A DNA stretch of 64,000 nucleotides from Nemophila menziesii (lineage: Eukaryota; Streptophyta; Magnoliopsida; Boraginales; Hydrophyllaceae), in assembly GCA_029959085.1 (NCBI GenBank), contig JARWIR010000002.1, positions 33,691,733 through 33,755,732 of the forward strand, read 5' to 3'. Shown in pieces: positions 34,811 through 47,976 of the stretch; the stretch's first letter is position 1, and the number at the start of each line of letters is the position of its first letter. Made by a program: the position numbers and the translations under genes. The notes under the pieces are model-generated. The model did no database searches. It saw nothing but the letters and a program-made list of their open reading frames with translations, and was not told where the DNA came from.

Positions 34811-34978
34811 CGCAGGTGGAAGAAAGTTATTAATGTTTGGAAAGTTTCCAAAGGTTCGAAACCCTCCCCAGAACATGGGAAACCTAGTTTTGACTTGCCT
34901 GGAGGTATGGTTGGGGAGGCAGTCATGTCTCCCGTAGTATTAGTCGGGTGTAAGCTCGGAACCCTCCTACGAAAAAAA

Positions 34979-35241
34979 AAACATTAAACCCTACACCCTA
35001 ATACCAAAACTTTAATCACTGAACCCTAACAATGGAAAGGATAATAACGTGAAGATTTTAGCTCGTTTCTATCATCCAAACTCTCTGCAAACCGTTTTTA
35101 AGATTTTTGAAGTTCCCGGGAGGAGTTTTGCTAACTTTTGCCATACTTTCTCAGAATGGGGGCACATAACCTATGTTTTTTAAGTGCGTTGGGCCTTCTG
35201 GGACCGACATATAGCTTCTCTATCTAAGATCATCTGTTTTA
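34979..35241. repeat. Satellite, last half-monomer of the left arm
   Basis: Continues the left-arm monomer after the SINE and stops at GATCATCTGTTTTAC, where the array polarity reverses. Confidence 0.92.
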
Positions 35242-35305
35242 CCTAAAAGTTAATAAAATATATCTCAAAACGTAAAATAGATGATCTTGGATGGTGAAGC
35301 TATCA
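35205..35305. repeat. Polarity-switch palindrome of the satellite array
   Basis: The arm ATAGCTTCTC...ATCTGTTTTAC ending at 35241 is followed, after a spacer of about 30 bp (CTAAAAGTTAATAAAATATA and onward), by GTAAAATAGATGATCTTGG...GAAGCTAT, its imperfect reverse complement. From here all monomers are inverted. It is a head-to-head junction; one monomer lost its GTTTTGAGATGTG segment on the left side. Confidence 0.9.
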
Positions 35306-37255
35306 GTCGGTCCCAGAAGGCCCAACGCACTCAAAAAATTTATATTATGTGCCACATTCTGAGAAAGTATGCAAAAGTTAACAAAAACCCTCCCGGGAAC
35401 TTCAAAAATCTTTAAAACAGTTTGCAGAGTGTTTGGATGATAGAAACGAGCCAAAATCTTCACGTTATTATCCTTTCCATAGTTAGGGTTCAGTGATTAA
35501 GGTTTTGGGATTAGGGTATAGGGTTTAGTGTTTAGGGTTTGGGGTTTCTGGTTACGGTTTATTGTTAGTGTTTATGGTTAGTATTTAGGGCTTATCGTGA
35601 TGGATTAGGTGTAGTTTATAGGGTTATGGTTTTGTGTTTATGGTTGAGGGTATAATGTTAGAGTTTTTAGACATTATGGTTGAATTTTATGGTTGGTAAA
35701 AAAAACATAACGGGCCCAAAATAAGATATCCTAAATAGAATATTTAAAATAATCTAAAGTCAACAAAACACATATCAAAATGTAAAATAGATTATCTTTG
35801 ATAGTGAAGCCAACTGTCGGTCCCAGAAGGCCCGACGCACTCAAAAAACATATATTATGTGCCCCATTCTAAGAAAGTATGCGAAAGTTAGCAAAAATCC
35901 TCCCGGGAACTTAAAAAATCTTAAGAACGGTTTACAGAGTGTTTGGATGATAGAAACGAGCCAAAATCTTCACGTGTTATCCTTTCCATAGTTAGGGTTC
36001 AGTGATTACGGTTTTGGGATTAGGGTATAGGGTTTAGTGTTTAGAGCTTGGGGTTTCTGGTTACGGTTTATTGTTAGGGTTTATGGTTATTATTTAGGGT
36101 TTGTTGTCATGGATTAGGTGTAGGTTATAGGGTTAAGGATTTGTGTTTACGATTTAGGGTATAATGTTAGAGATTTTAGAAATTAGGGTTGAATGTTACG
36201 GTTGGTAAAACCCTAACAAACCCAAAATACGATATCCTAAAATAGAATATTAAAATCAACCTAAAAGTCAACAAAACACATCTCAAAACGTAAAACAGAT
36301 GATCTTGGACGGCGAAGCTATCTGTCGGTCCCAGAAGGCCCAACGCACTCAAAAAACATATATAATGTGCCCACTTGGAGAAAGTATGCGAAAGGTAGCA
36401 AAAACCCTCCAGGGAACTTCAAAAATCGAAAAAATGGTTTGCAGAGTGTTTGGATGATAGAAATGAGCCAAAATCTTCACGTTATTATCCTTTCCATGAT
36501 TCGTGTTCAGTGATTAAGGTTTTGGGATTAGGGTAAAGGGTTAAGTGTTTAGGGTTTGGGGTTTCTGGTTACAGTTTATTGTTAGTGTTTATGGTTAGTA
36601 TTAAGGGCTTATGGTGATGGATTAGGTGTATGTTATAGGGTTAAGTTTTTGTGTTTATGATTTAGGGTATAATGTTAGAGTTTTTAGACATTATGGTTGA
36701 ATGTTACGATTGGTAAAAAAACCTAACGGACCCAAAATAAGATATTCTAAAATAGAATATTAAAAACAACCTAAAAGTCAACAAAACACATCTCAAAATG
36801 TAAAACAGATGATCTTGGATGGCGAAGCTATCTGTCGGTCGCAGAAGGCCTAACGCACTCAAAAAATTTATATTATGTGCCCCATTCTTAGAAAGTATGC
36901 AGAAGGTAGCATAAACCTTCCCCGGAACTTCAAAAATCTTAAAAATGGTTTGCAGAGTGTTTAATTATAGAGACGAGCCAAAATCTTCACGTTATTATCC
37001 TTTCCATCGTTAGGGTTCAGTGATAAAGGTTTTGGGATTAGAATATACGATTTAGTGTGTAGGGTTTTGGGTTTTGGGCTTCTGGTTATGGTTTATTGTT
37101 AGTGTTTATAGGTTAGTGTTTAGGGCTTATGGTGGTGGATTAGGTGTACGTTATAGGGTTAAGGTTTTGTGTTTATGATTTAGGGTATAATGTTAGAGAT
37201 TTTAGAAATTAGGGTTGATTGTTACGGTTACTAAAAACCTAACGGACCCGAAATA

Positions 37256-40200
37256 CGATATACTAAAATACAATATTGAAAACAACTTAAAGTCAACAAA
37301 AACATCTCAAAACGTAAGATAGATGATCTTGGATGGTGAATCTATCTGTCGATCCCAGAAGGCTCAACGCACTCAAAAAAAATATATTATGTGCCACATT
37401 CTGAGAAAGTATGCAAAAGTTAACAAAAACCCTCCCGGGAACTTCAAAAAACTTAAAAACGGTTTGCAGAGTGTTTGAATGATAGAAGCGAGCCAAAATC
37501 TTCACGTTATTGTTCTTTCCATAGTTAGGGTTCAGTGATTATGGTTTTGGGATTAGGGTATAGGGTTTAGTGTTTAGGGTTTGGGGTTTCTGGTTACAGT
37601 TTATAGTTAATGTTTATGGTTAGTATTTAGGGCTTATGGTGATGGATTAGGTGTAGGTTATAGGGTTATGGTTTTGTGTTTATGGTTGAGGGTATAATGT
37701 TGGAGTTTTTAGACATTATGGCTGAATGTTATGGTTGGTAAAAAAACATAACGGACACAAAAAAAGATATCCTAAAATAGAACATTTAAAATAACCTAAA
37801 AGTCAACAAAACACATCTCAAAACGTTAAAAAAATTATCTTAGATGGAGAAGCTATACGTCGGTCGCAGAAGGGCCAACGCACTCAAAAAACATATATTA
37901 TGTGCCCCATTCTAAGAGAGTATGTGATAGTTAGCAAAAAATCCCGGGAACTTAAAAAATCTTAAAAACGGTTTGCAGAGTGTTTGGATGATAGAAACGA
38001 GCTAAAATCTTCACGTTGTTATCCTTTCCATAGTTAGGGTTTAGTGATTAAGGTATAGGGTTTAGCGTCTAGGGCTTGGGGTTTCTGGTTACGGTTTATG
38101 GTTATTATTTAGGGCTTATGGTCATGGATTAGGTGTAGGTTAAGGTTTTGTGTTTATGATTTAGGGAATAATGTTAGAGATTTTAGAAATTAGGGTTAAT
38201 GTTACGGTTGGTAAAACCCTAACAAACCCAAAATACGATATCCAAAAATAGAATATTAAAGTCAACCTAAAAGTCAACAAAACACATCTCAAAACGTAAA
38301 ACAGATGATCTTGGACGGCAAAGCTATCTGTCGGTCCCAGAAGGCCCAACGCACTCAAAAAAACGTATATAATGTGCCCCACTTGGAGAAAGTATGCGAA
38401 AGTAAGCAAAAACCCTCCCGGGAACTTCAAAAATCTAAAAAACGGTTTGCAGAGTGTTTGGATGATAGAAATGAGCCAAAATCTTCACGTTATTATCCTT
38501 TCCAGGGTTCATGTTCAATGATAAAGGTTTTGGGATTAGGGTAAAGGGTTTAGTGTTTAGGGTTTGGGGTTTCTGGTTTAAGGTTTATTGTTAGTGTTTA
38601 TGGTTAGTATTTAGGTCTTATGGTGATGGATTAGGTATGGGTTATAAGATTAAGATTTTGTGTTTATGATTTAGGGCTTATGGTGATGGATTAGGTGTAT
38701 GTAATAGGGTTAAGGTTTTGTGTTTATGGTTTAGGGTATAATGTTAGAGTTTTTAGACATTATGGTGGAATGTTACGGTTGGTAAAAAAACCTAAGAAAC
38801 CCAATATAAGATATTCTAAAATAGAATATTAAAAACAACCTAAAAGTCAACAAAACACATCTCAAAATGTAAAACAGATGATCTTGGATGGCGAAGCTAT
38901 CTGTCGGTCCCAGAAGGCCCAACGCACTCAAAAAATTTATATTATGTGCCCCATTCTGAGAAAGTATGCAAAAGGTAGCATAAACACTCCTCGGAACTTC
39001 AAAAATCTTAAAAACGGTTTGCAGAGTGTTTGAATTATAGAGACGAGCCAAAATCTTCACGTTATTATCCTTTCCATCGTTAGGGTTCAGTGATTAAGGT
39101 TTTGGGATTAGGGTATACGGTTTAGTGTGTAGGGTTTTGGGTTTTGGGCTTCTGGTTATGGTTTATTGTTAGTGTTTAGGGCTTATGGTGATGGATTAGG
39201 TGTACGTTATAGGGTTAAGGTTTTGTGTTTATGATTTAAGGTATAATGTTAGAGATTTTAGAAATTAGGGTTGAATGTTACGGTTACTAAAAACCTAACG
39301 GACCCGAAATACGATATCCTAAAATACAATATTAAAAACAACCTTAAAGTCAACAAAACACATCTCAAAACGTAAAATAGATGATCTTGGATGGTAAAGC
39401 TATCTGTCGGTCCCAGAAGGCCCAAAGTACTCAAAAAATTTATATTATGTGCAGCATTCTGAGAAAGTATGCAAAAGTTAACGAAAACCCTCCCAGGAAC
39501 TTCAAAAATCTTAAAAACGGTTTGTAGAGTGTTTGGATGATAGAAACGAGCCAAAATCTTCACGTTATTATCCTTTCCATAGTTAGGGTTCAGTGATTAA
39601 GGTTTTGGGATTAGGGTATAGGGTTTAATGTTTAGGGTTTTGGGTTTCTAGTTACGGTTTATTGTTAGTGTTTATGGTTAGTATTTAGGGCTTATGGTGA
39701 TGGATTAGGTGTAGGTTATAGGGTTATGGTTTTGTGTTTATGGTTGAGGGTATAATGTTAGAGTATTTAGACATTATAGTTGAATGTTATGGTTAGTAAA
39801 AAAAATTAACAGACCCAAAATAAGATATCCTAAAACTGAATATTGAAAACAACTTGAAAGTAAACAAAACACATCTCTAAACGTAAAACGAATGATCTTA
39901 GATGGATAAGCCAACTGTCGGTCCCAGAATGCCCAACGCACTCAAAAAAACATATATTATGTGCACCATTCTAAAAAAAGTATGCGAAAGTTAGCAAAAA
40001 TCCTCCCGGCAACTTAAAAAATCTTAAAAACGGTTTGCAGAGAGTTTGGATGATAAAAACGAGCAAAATTCTTCACGATGTTATCCTTTCCATAGTTAGG
40101 GTTCAGTGATTTAGGTTTGGGATTAGGGTATAGGGTTTAGTGTTTAGGGCTTGGGGTTTCTGGTTACAGTTTATTTTTAGTGTTTATGGTTATTATTTAG

Positions 40201-43200
40201 GGCTTATGGTCATGGATTAGGTGTAGGTTATAGGGTTAAGGTTTTGTGTTTATGATATAGGCAATAATGTTAAAGATTTTAGAAATTAGGGTTGAATGTT
40301 ACGGTTGGTAAAACTCTAACAAACCCGAAATACGATATCCTAAAATAGAATATTAAAATCAACCTAAAAGTCTACAAAACACATCTCAAAACGTAAAACA
40401 AATGATCTTGGACGGCAAAGCTATCTGTCAGTCCCAGAAGGCCCAACGCACTCAAAAAACGTATATAATGTGCCCCACTTGGAGAAAGTATGCGAAAGTT
40501 AGCAAAAACCCTCCCGGGAACTTCAAAAATCTAAAAAACGGTTTGTAGAGTGTTTGGATGATAGAAAAGAGCCAAAATCTTTGCGTTATTATCCTTTCCA
40601 TAGTTAGGGTTCAGTGATTAAGGTTTTGGGATTAGGGTATAGGGTTTAGTGTTTAGGGTTTGGGGTTTCTAGTTACGGTTTATTGTTACTGTTTATGGTT
40701 AGTATTTAGGGCTTATGGTGATGGATGAGGTGTAGGTTATTGGGTTATGGTTTTGTGTTTATGGTTGAGGGTATAATGTTAGAGCATTTAGACATTATGG
40801 TTGAATGTTATGGTTGGTAATAAATCTAACGGACCCAAAATAAGATATCCTAAAATAGAATATTGAAAACAACTTAAAAGTAAACAAAAACGTAAAACGG
40901 ATGATCTTAGATGGAGAAGCCATCTGTCGGTCCCAGAAGCCCCAACACACTAAAAAAACATATATTATGCGCCCCATTCTAAGAAAGTATGCGGAAGTTA
41001 GCAAAAATCCTCCCGGGAACTTAAAAAATCTTAAAAACGGTTCGCAGAGTGTTTGGATGATAGAAACGAGCTAAAAGCTTCACGTTGTTATCCTTTCCAT
41101 AGTTAGGGTTCAGTGATTAAGGTTTTGGGATTAGAGTATAGGGTTTAGTGTTTAGAGTTTGGGGTTTCTGGTTATGGTTTATTGTAAGTGTTTATGGTTA
41201 TTATTTAGGGCTTATGGTCATGGATTAGGTATAATGTTTTAGGGTATAATGTTAGAGATTTTAGAAATTAGGGTATAATGTTAGAGATTTTAGAAATTAG
41301 GGTTGATTGTTACGGTTACTAAAAACCTAACGGACCCGAAATACGATATACTAAAATACAATATTGAAAACAACTTAAAGTCAACAAAAACATCTCAAAA
41401 CGTAAGATAGATGATCTTGGATGGTGAATCTATCTGTCGATCCCAGAAGGCTCAACGCACTCAAAAAAAATATATTATGTGCCACATTCTGAGAAAGTAT
41501 GCAAAAGTTAACAAAAACCCTCCCGGGAACTTCAAAAAACTTAAAAACGGTTTGCAGAGTGTTTGAATGATAGAAGCGAGCCAAAATCTTCACGTTATTG
41601 TTCTTTCCATAGTTAGGGTTCAGTGATTATGGTTTTGGGATTAGGGTATAGGGTTTAGTGTTTAGGGTTTGGGGTTTCTGGTTACAGTTTATAGTTAATG
41701 TTTATGGTTAGTATTTAGGGCTTATGGTGATGGATTAGGTGTAGGTTATAGGGTTATGGTTTTGTGTTTATGGTTGAGGGTATAATGTTGGAGTTTTTAG
41801 ACATTATGGCTGAATGTTATGGTTGGTAAAAAAACATAACGGACACAAAAAAAGATATCCTAAAATAGAACATTTAAAATAACCTAAAAGTCAACAAAAC
41901 ACATCTCAAAATGTAAAACAGATTATCTTAGATGGCGTAGCCAACTGTCGGTCGCAGAAGGGCCAACGCACTCAAAAAACATATATTATGTGCCATATTC
42001 TAAGAGAGTATGTGATAGTTAGCAAAAAATCCCGGGAACTTAAAAAATCTTAAAAACGGTTTGTAGAGTGTTTGGATGATAGAAACGAGCTAAAATCTTC
42101 ACGTTGTTATCCTTTCCATAGTTAGGGTTTAGTGATTAAGGTATAGGGTTTAGCGTCTAGGGCTTGGGGTTTCTAGTTACGGTTTATTGTTAGTGTTTAT
42201 GGTTATTATTTAGGGCTTATGGTCATGGATTAGGTGTAGGTTAAGGTTTTGTGTTTATGATTTAGGGAATAATGTTAGAGATTTTAGAAATTAAGGTTAA
42301 TGTTACGGTTGGTAAAACCCTAACAAACCCAAAATACGATATCCTAAAATAGAATATTAAAATCAACCTAAAAGTCAACAAAACACATCTCAAAACGTAA
42401 AACAGATGATCTTGGACGGCAAAGCTATCTGTCGGTCCCAGAAGGCCCAACGTACTCAAAAAAACGTATATAATGTGCCCCACTTGGAGAAAGTATGCGA
42501 AAGTAAGCAAAAACCCTCCCGGGAACTTCAAAAATCTAAAAAACGGTTTGTAGAGTGTTTGGATGATAGAAATGAGCCAAAATCTTCACGTTATTATCCT
42601 TTCCAGGGTTCGTGTTCAATGATAAAGGTTTTGGGATTAGGGTAAAGGGTTTAGTGTTTAGGGTTTGGGGTTTCTGGTTTAAGGTTTATTGTTAGTGTTT
42701 ATGGTTAGTATTTAGGTCTTATGGTGATGGATTAGGTATGGGTTATAAGATTAAGATTTTGTGTTTACGATTTAGGGCTTATGGTGATGGATTAGGTGTA
42801 TGTAATAGGGTTAAGGTTTTGTGTTTATGGTTTAGGGTATAATGTTAGAGTTTTTAGACATTATGGTGGAATGTTACGGTTGGTAAAAAAACCTAAGAAA
42901 CCCAATATAAGATATTCTAAAATAGAATATTAAAAACAACCTAAAAGTCAACAAAACACATCTCAAAATGTAAAACAGATGATCTTGGATGGCGAAGCTA
43001 TCTGTCGGTCCCAGAAGGACCAACGCACTCAAAAAATTTATATTATGTGCCCCATTCTGAGAAAGTATGCAAAAGGTAGCATAAACCCTCCTCGGAACTT
43101 CAAAAATCTTAAAAACGGTTTGCAGAGTGTTTGAATTATAGAGACGAGCCAAAATCTTCACGTTATTATCCTTTCCATCGTTAGGGTTCAGTGATTAAGG

Positions 43201-44879
43201 TTTTGGGATTAGGGTATACGGTTTAGTGTGTAGGGTTTTGGGTTTTGGGCTTCTGGTTATGGTTTATTGTTAGTGTTTAGGGCTTATGGTGATGGATTAG
43301 GTGTACGTTATAGGGTTAAGGTTTTGTGTTTATGATTTAAGGTATAATGTTAGAGATTTTAGAAATTAGGGTTGAATGTTACGGTTACTAAAAACCTAAC
43401 GGACCCGAAATACGATATCCTAAAATACAATATTAAAAACAACCTTAAAGTCAACAAAACACATCTCAAAACGTAAAATAGATGATCTTGGATGGTGAAG
43501 CTATCTGTCGGTCCCAGAAGGCCCAAATTACTCAAAAAATTTATATTATGTGCCGCATTCTGAGAAAGTTTGCAAAAGTTAACAAAAACCCTCCCAAGAA
43601 CTTCAAAAATCTTAAAAACGGTTTGTAGAGTGTTTGGATGATAGAAACGAGCCAAAATCTTCACGTTATTATCCTTTCCATAGTTAGGGTTCAGTGATTA
43701 AGGTTTTGGGATTAGGGTATAGGGTTTAATGTTTAGGGTTTTGGGTTTCTAGTTACGGTTTATTGTTAATGTTTATGGTTAGTATTTAGGGCTTATGGTG
43801 ATGGATTAGGTGTAGGTTATAGGGTTATAATTTTGTGTTTATGGTTGAGGGTATAATGTTAGAGTATTTAGACATTATAGTTGAATGTTATGGTTAGTAA
43901 AAAAAATTAACGGACCCAAAATAAGATATCCTAAAACAGAATATTGAAAACAACTTGAAAGTAAACAAAACACATCTCTAAACGTAAAACGAATGATCTT
44001 AGATGGATAAGCCAACTGTCGGTCCCAGAAGGCCCAACGCACTCAAAAAAACATATATTATGTGCACCATTCTAAAAAAAGTATGCGGAAGTTAGCAAAA
44101 ATCCTCCCGGCAACTTAAAAAATCTTAAAAACGGTTTGCAGAGAGTTTGGATGATAGAAACGAGCTAAATTCTTCACGATGTTATCCTTTCCATAGTTAG
44201 GGTTCAGTGATTTAGGTTTGGGATTAGAGTATAGGGTTTAGTGTTTAGAGCTTGGGGTTTCTGGTTACAGTTTATTGTAAGTGTTTATGGTTATTATTTA
44301 GGGCTTATGGTCATGGATTAGGTGTAGGTTATAGGGTTAAGGTTTTGTGTTTATGATTTAGGCAATAATGTTAGAGATTTTAAAAATTAGGGTTGAATGT
44401 TACGGTTGGTAAAACTCTAACAAACCCGAAATACGATATCCTAAAATAGAATATTAAAATCAACCTAAAAGTCTACAAAACACATCTCAAAACGTAAAAC
44501 AAATGATCTTGGACGGCAAAGCTATCTGTCGGTCCCAGAAGGCCCAACGCACTCAAAAAACGTATATAATGTGCCCCACTTGGAGAAAGTATGCGAAAGT
44601 TAGCAAAAACCCTCCCGGGAACTTCAAAAATCTAAAAAACGGTTTGTAGAGTGTTTGGATGATAGAAAAGAGCCAAAATATTTGCGTTATTATCCTTTCC
44701 ATAGTTAGGGTTCAGTGATTAAGGTTTTGGGATTAGGGTATAGGGTTTAGTGTTTAGGGTTTGGGGTTTCTAGTTACGGTTTATTGTTACTGTTTATGGT
44801 TAGTATTTAGGGCTTATGGTGATGGATGAGGTGTAGGTTATTGGGTTATGGTTTTGTGTTTATGGTTGAGGGTATAATG
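37256..44879. repeat. Higher-order repeat, about 4.1-kb period (8 monomers), two copies
   Basis: 37256-40778 corresponds to 41344-44879 with an offset of 4,088 bp at the start and 4,101 bp from about 38.1 kb on. Shared oddities include AAGATAGATGATCTTGGATGG with GTCGATCCC, and an internal duplication of a roughly 66-bp stretch near 38613-38735 and 42713-42835. Confidence 0.85.
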
Positions 44880-47800
44880 TTGGAGTTTTTAGACATGATG
44901 GCTGAATGTTATGGTTGGTAAAAAAACATAACGGACACAAAAAAAGATATCCTAAAATAGAACATTTAAAATAACCTAAAAGTCAACAAAACACATCTCA
45001 AAATGTAAAACAGATTATCTTAGATGGCGTAGCCAACTGTCGGTCGCAGAAGGGCCAACGCACTCAAAAAACATATATTATGTGCCATATTCTAAGAGAG
45101 TATGTGATAATTAGCAAAAAATCCCGGGAACTTAAAAAATCTTAAAAACGGTTTGCAGAGTGTTTGGATGATAGAAACGAGCTAAAATCTTCACGTTGTT
45201 ATCCTTTCCATAGTTAGGGTTTAGTGATTAAGGTATAGGGTTTAGCGTCTAGGGCTTGGGGTTTCTAGTTACGGTTTATTGTTAGTGTTTATGGTTATTA
45301 TTTAGGGCTTATGGTCATGGATTAGGTGTAGGTTAAGGTTTTGTGTTTATGATTTAGGGAATAATGTTAGAGATTTTAGAAATTAAGGTTAATGTTACGG
45401 TTGGTAAAACCCTAACAAACCCAAAATACGATATCCTAAAATAGAATATTAAAATCAACCTAAAAGTCAACAAAACACATCTCAAAACGTAAAACAGATG
45501 ATCTTGGACAGCAAAGCTATCTGTCGGTCCCAGAAGGCCCAACGTACTCAAAAAAACGTATATAATGTGCCCCACTTGGAGAAAGTATGCGAAAGTAAGC
45601 AAAAACCCTCCCGGGAACTTCAAAAATCTAAAAAACGGTTTGTAGAGTGTTTGGATGATAGAAATGAGCCAAAATCTTCACGTTATTATCCTTTCCAGGG
45701 TTCGTGTTCAATGATAAAGGTTTTGGGATTAGGGTAAAGGGTTTAGTGTTTAGGGTTTGGGGTTTCTGGTTTAAGGTTTATTGTTAGTGTTTATGGTTAG
45801 TATTTAGGTCTTATGGTGATGGATTAGGTATGGGTTATAAGATTAAGATTTTGTGTTTAGGATTTAGGGCTTATGGTGATGGATTAGGTGTATGTAATAG
45901 GGTTAAGGTTTTGTGTTTATGGTTTAGGGTATAATGTTAGAGTTTTTAGACATTATGGTGGAATGTTACGGTTGGTAAAAAAACCTAAGAAACCCAATAT
46001 AAGATATTCTAAAATAGAATATTAAAAACAACCTAAAAGTCAACAAAACACATCTCAAAATGTAAAACAGATGATCTTGGATGGCGAAGCTATCTGTCGG
46101 TCCCAGAAGGACCAACGCACTCAAAAAATTTATATTATGTGCCCCATTCTGAGAAAGTATGCAAAAGGTAGCATAAACCCTCCTCGGAACTTCAAAAATC
46201 TTAAAAACGGTTTGCAGAGTGTTTGAATTATAGAGACGAGCCAAAATCTTCACGTTATTATCCTTTCCATCGTTAGGGTTCAGTGATTAAGGTTTTGGGA
46301 TTAGGGTATACGGTTTAGTGTGTAGGGTTTTGGGTTTTGGGCTTCTGGTTATGGTTTATTGTTAGTGTTTAGGGCTTATGGTGATGGATTAGGTGTACGT
46401 TATAGGGTTAAGGTTTTGTGTTTATGATTTAAGGTATAATGTTAGAGATTTTAGAAATTAGGGTTGAATGTTACGGTTACTAAAAACCTAACGGACCCGA
46501 AATACGATATCCTAAAATACAATATTAAAAACAACCTTAAAGTCAACAAAACACATCTCAAAACGTAAAATAGTTGATCTTGGATGGTGAAGCTATCTGT
46601 CGGTCCCAGAAGGCCCAAATTACTCAAAAAATTTATATTATGTGCCGCATTCTGAGAAAGTATGCAAAAGTTAACAAAAACCCTCCCAGGAACTTCAAAA
46701 ATCTTAAAAACGGTTTGTAGAGTGTTTGGATGATAGAAACGAGCCAAAATCTTCACGTTATTATCCTTTCCATAGTTAGGGTTCAGTGATTAAGGTTTTG
46801 GGATTAGGGTATAGGGTTTAATGTTTAGGGTTTTGGGTTTCTAGTTACGGTTTATTGTTAGTGTTTATGGTTAGTATTTAGGGCTTATGGTGATGGATTA
46901 GGTGTAGGTTATAGGGTTATGGTTTTGTGTTTATGGTTGAGGGTATAATGTTAGAGTATTTAGACATTATAGTTGAATGTTATGGTTAGTAAAAAAAATT
47001 AACGGACCCAAAATAAGATATCCTAAAACAGAATATTGAAAACAACTTGAAAGTAAACAAAACACATCTCTAAACGTAAAACGAATGATCTTAGATGGAT
47101 AAGCCAACTGTCGGTCCCAGAAGGCCCAACGCACTCAAAAAAACATATATTATGTGCACCATTCTAAAAAAAGTATGCGGAAGTTAGCACAAATCCTCCC
47201 GGCAACTTAAAAAATCTTAAAAACGGTTTGCAGAGAGTTTGGATGATAGAAACGAGCTAAATTCTTCACGATGTTATCCTTTCCATAGTTAGGGTTCAGT
47301 GATTTAGGTTTGGGATTAGAGTATAGGGTTTAGTGTTTAGAGCTTGGGGTTTCTGGTTACAGTTTATTGTAAGTGTTTATGGTTATTATTTAGGGCTTAT
47401 GGTCATGGATTAGGTGTAGTTTATAGGGTTAAGGTTTTGTGTTTATGATTTAGGCAATAATGTTAGAGATTTTAAAAATTAGGGTTGAATGTTACGGTTG
47501 GTAAAACTCTAACAAACCCGAAATACGATATCCTAAAATAGAATATTAAAATCAACCTAAAAGTCTACAAAACACATCTCAAAACGTAAAACAAATGATC
47601 TTGGACGGCAAAGCTATCTGTCGGTCCCAGAAGGCCCAACGCACTCAAAAAACGTATATAATGTGCCCCACTTGGATAAAGTATGCGAAAGTTAGCAAAA
47701 ACCCTCCCGGGAACTTCAAAAATCTAAAAAACGGTTTGCAGAGTGTTTGGATGATAGAAAAGAGCCAAAATCTTTGCGTTATTATCCTTTCCATAGTTAG

Positions 47801-47972
47801 GGTTCAGTGATTAAGGTTTTGGGATTAGGGTATAGGGTTTAGTGTTTAGGGTTTGGGGTTTCTAGTTACGGTTTATTGTTACTGTTTATGGTTAGTATTT
47901 AGGGCTTATGGTGATGGATGAGGTGTAGGTTATTGGGTTATGGTTTTGTGTTTATGGTTGAGGGTATAATGT
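41789..47972. repeat. Higher-order repeat, 3,092-bp period (6 monomers), two copies
   Basis: 41789-44880 and 44881-47972 align at a constant offset of 3,092 bp at every point I checked (for example 43381 with 46473 and 44401 with 47493), with only scattered single-base differences. Both copies start with GGAGTTTTTAGACAT and the unusual GTCGGTCGCAGAAGGGCC. This looks like a recent unequal exchange. Confidence 0.88.
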
Positions 47973-47976
47973 TAGA

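Larger units (their letters stand above)
34750..34978 (+). mobile_element. tRNA-derived SINE (about 229 bp)
   Basis: Short element with RNA polymerase III promoter boxes, a non-coding body and an A-rich tail (from 34972), flanked by exact 13-bp duplications. It has no protein-coding capacity, so its movement would need a LINE. A second B-box-like GGTTCGAAACC at 34853-34863 followed by CTCCCC, and GCTCGGAACCCTCC near the 3' end, suggest an internally repeated or composite body. I do not recognise the SINE family. Confidence 0.9.

Noticed and set aside
34750..34825. A possible tRNA gene
   Set aside because: A and B boxes are present, but the flanks do not form an acceptor stem. The unit continues to an A-rich tail with target duplications, so it is a SINE.
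38161..39563. Repeated 67-101 codon minus-strand open frames in the right arm (reading like KILARFYHPNTLQTVFKIF)
   Set aside because: They recur once per monomer, begin with GTG, are broken in many monomers and match the same satellite segment. They are repeat sequence, not a gene family.
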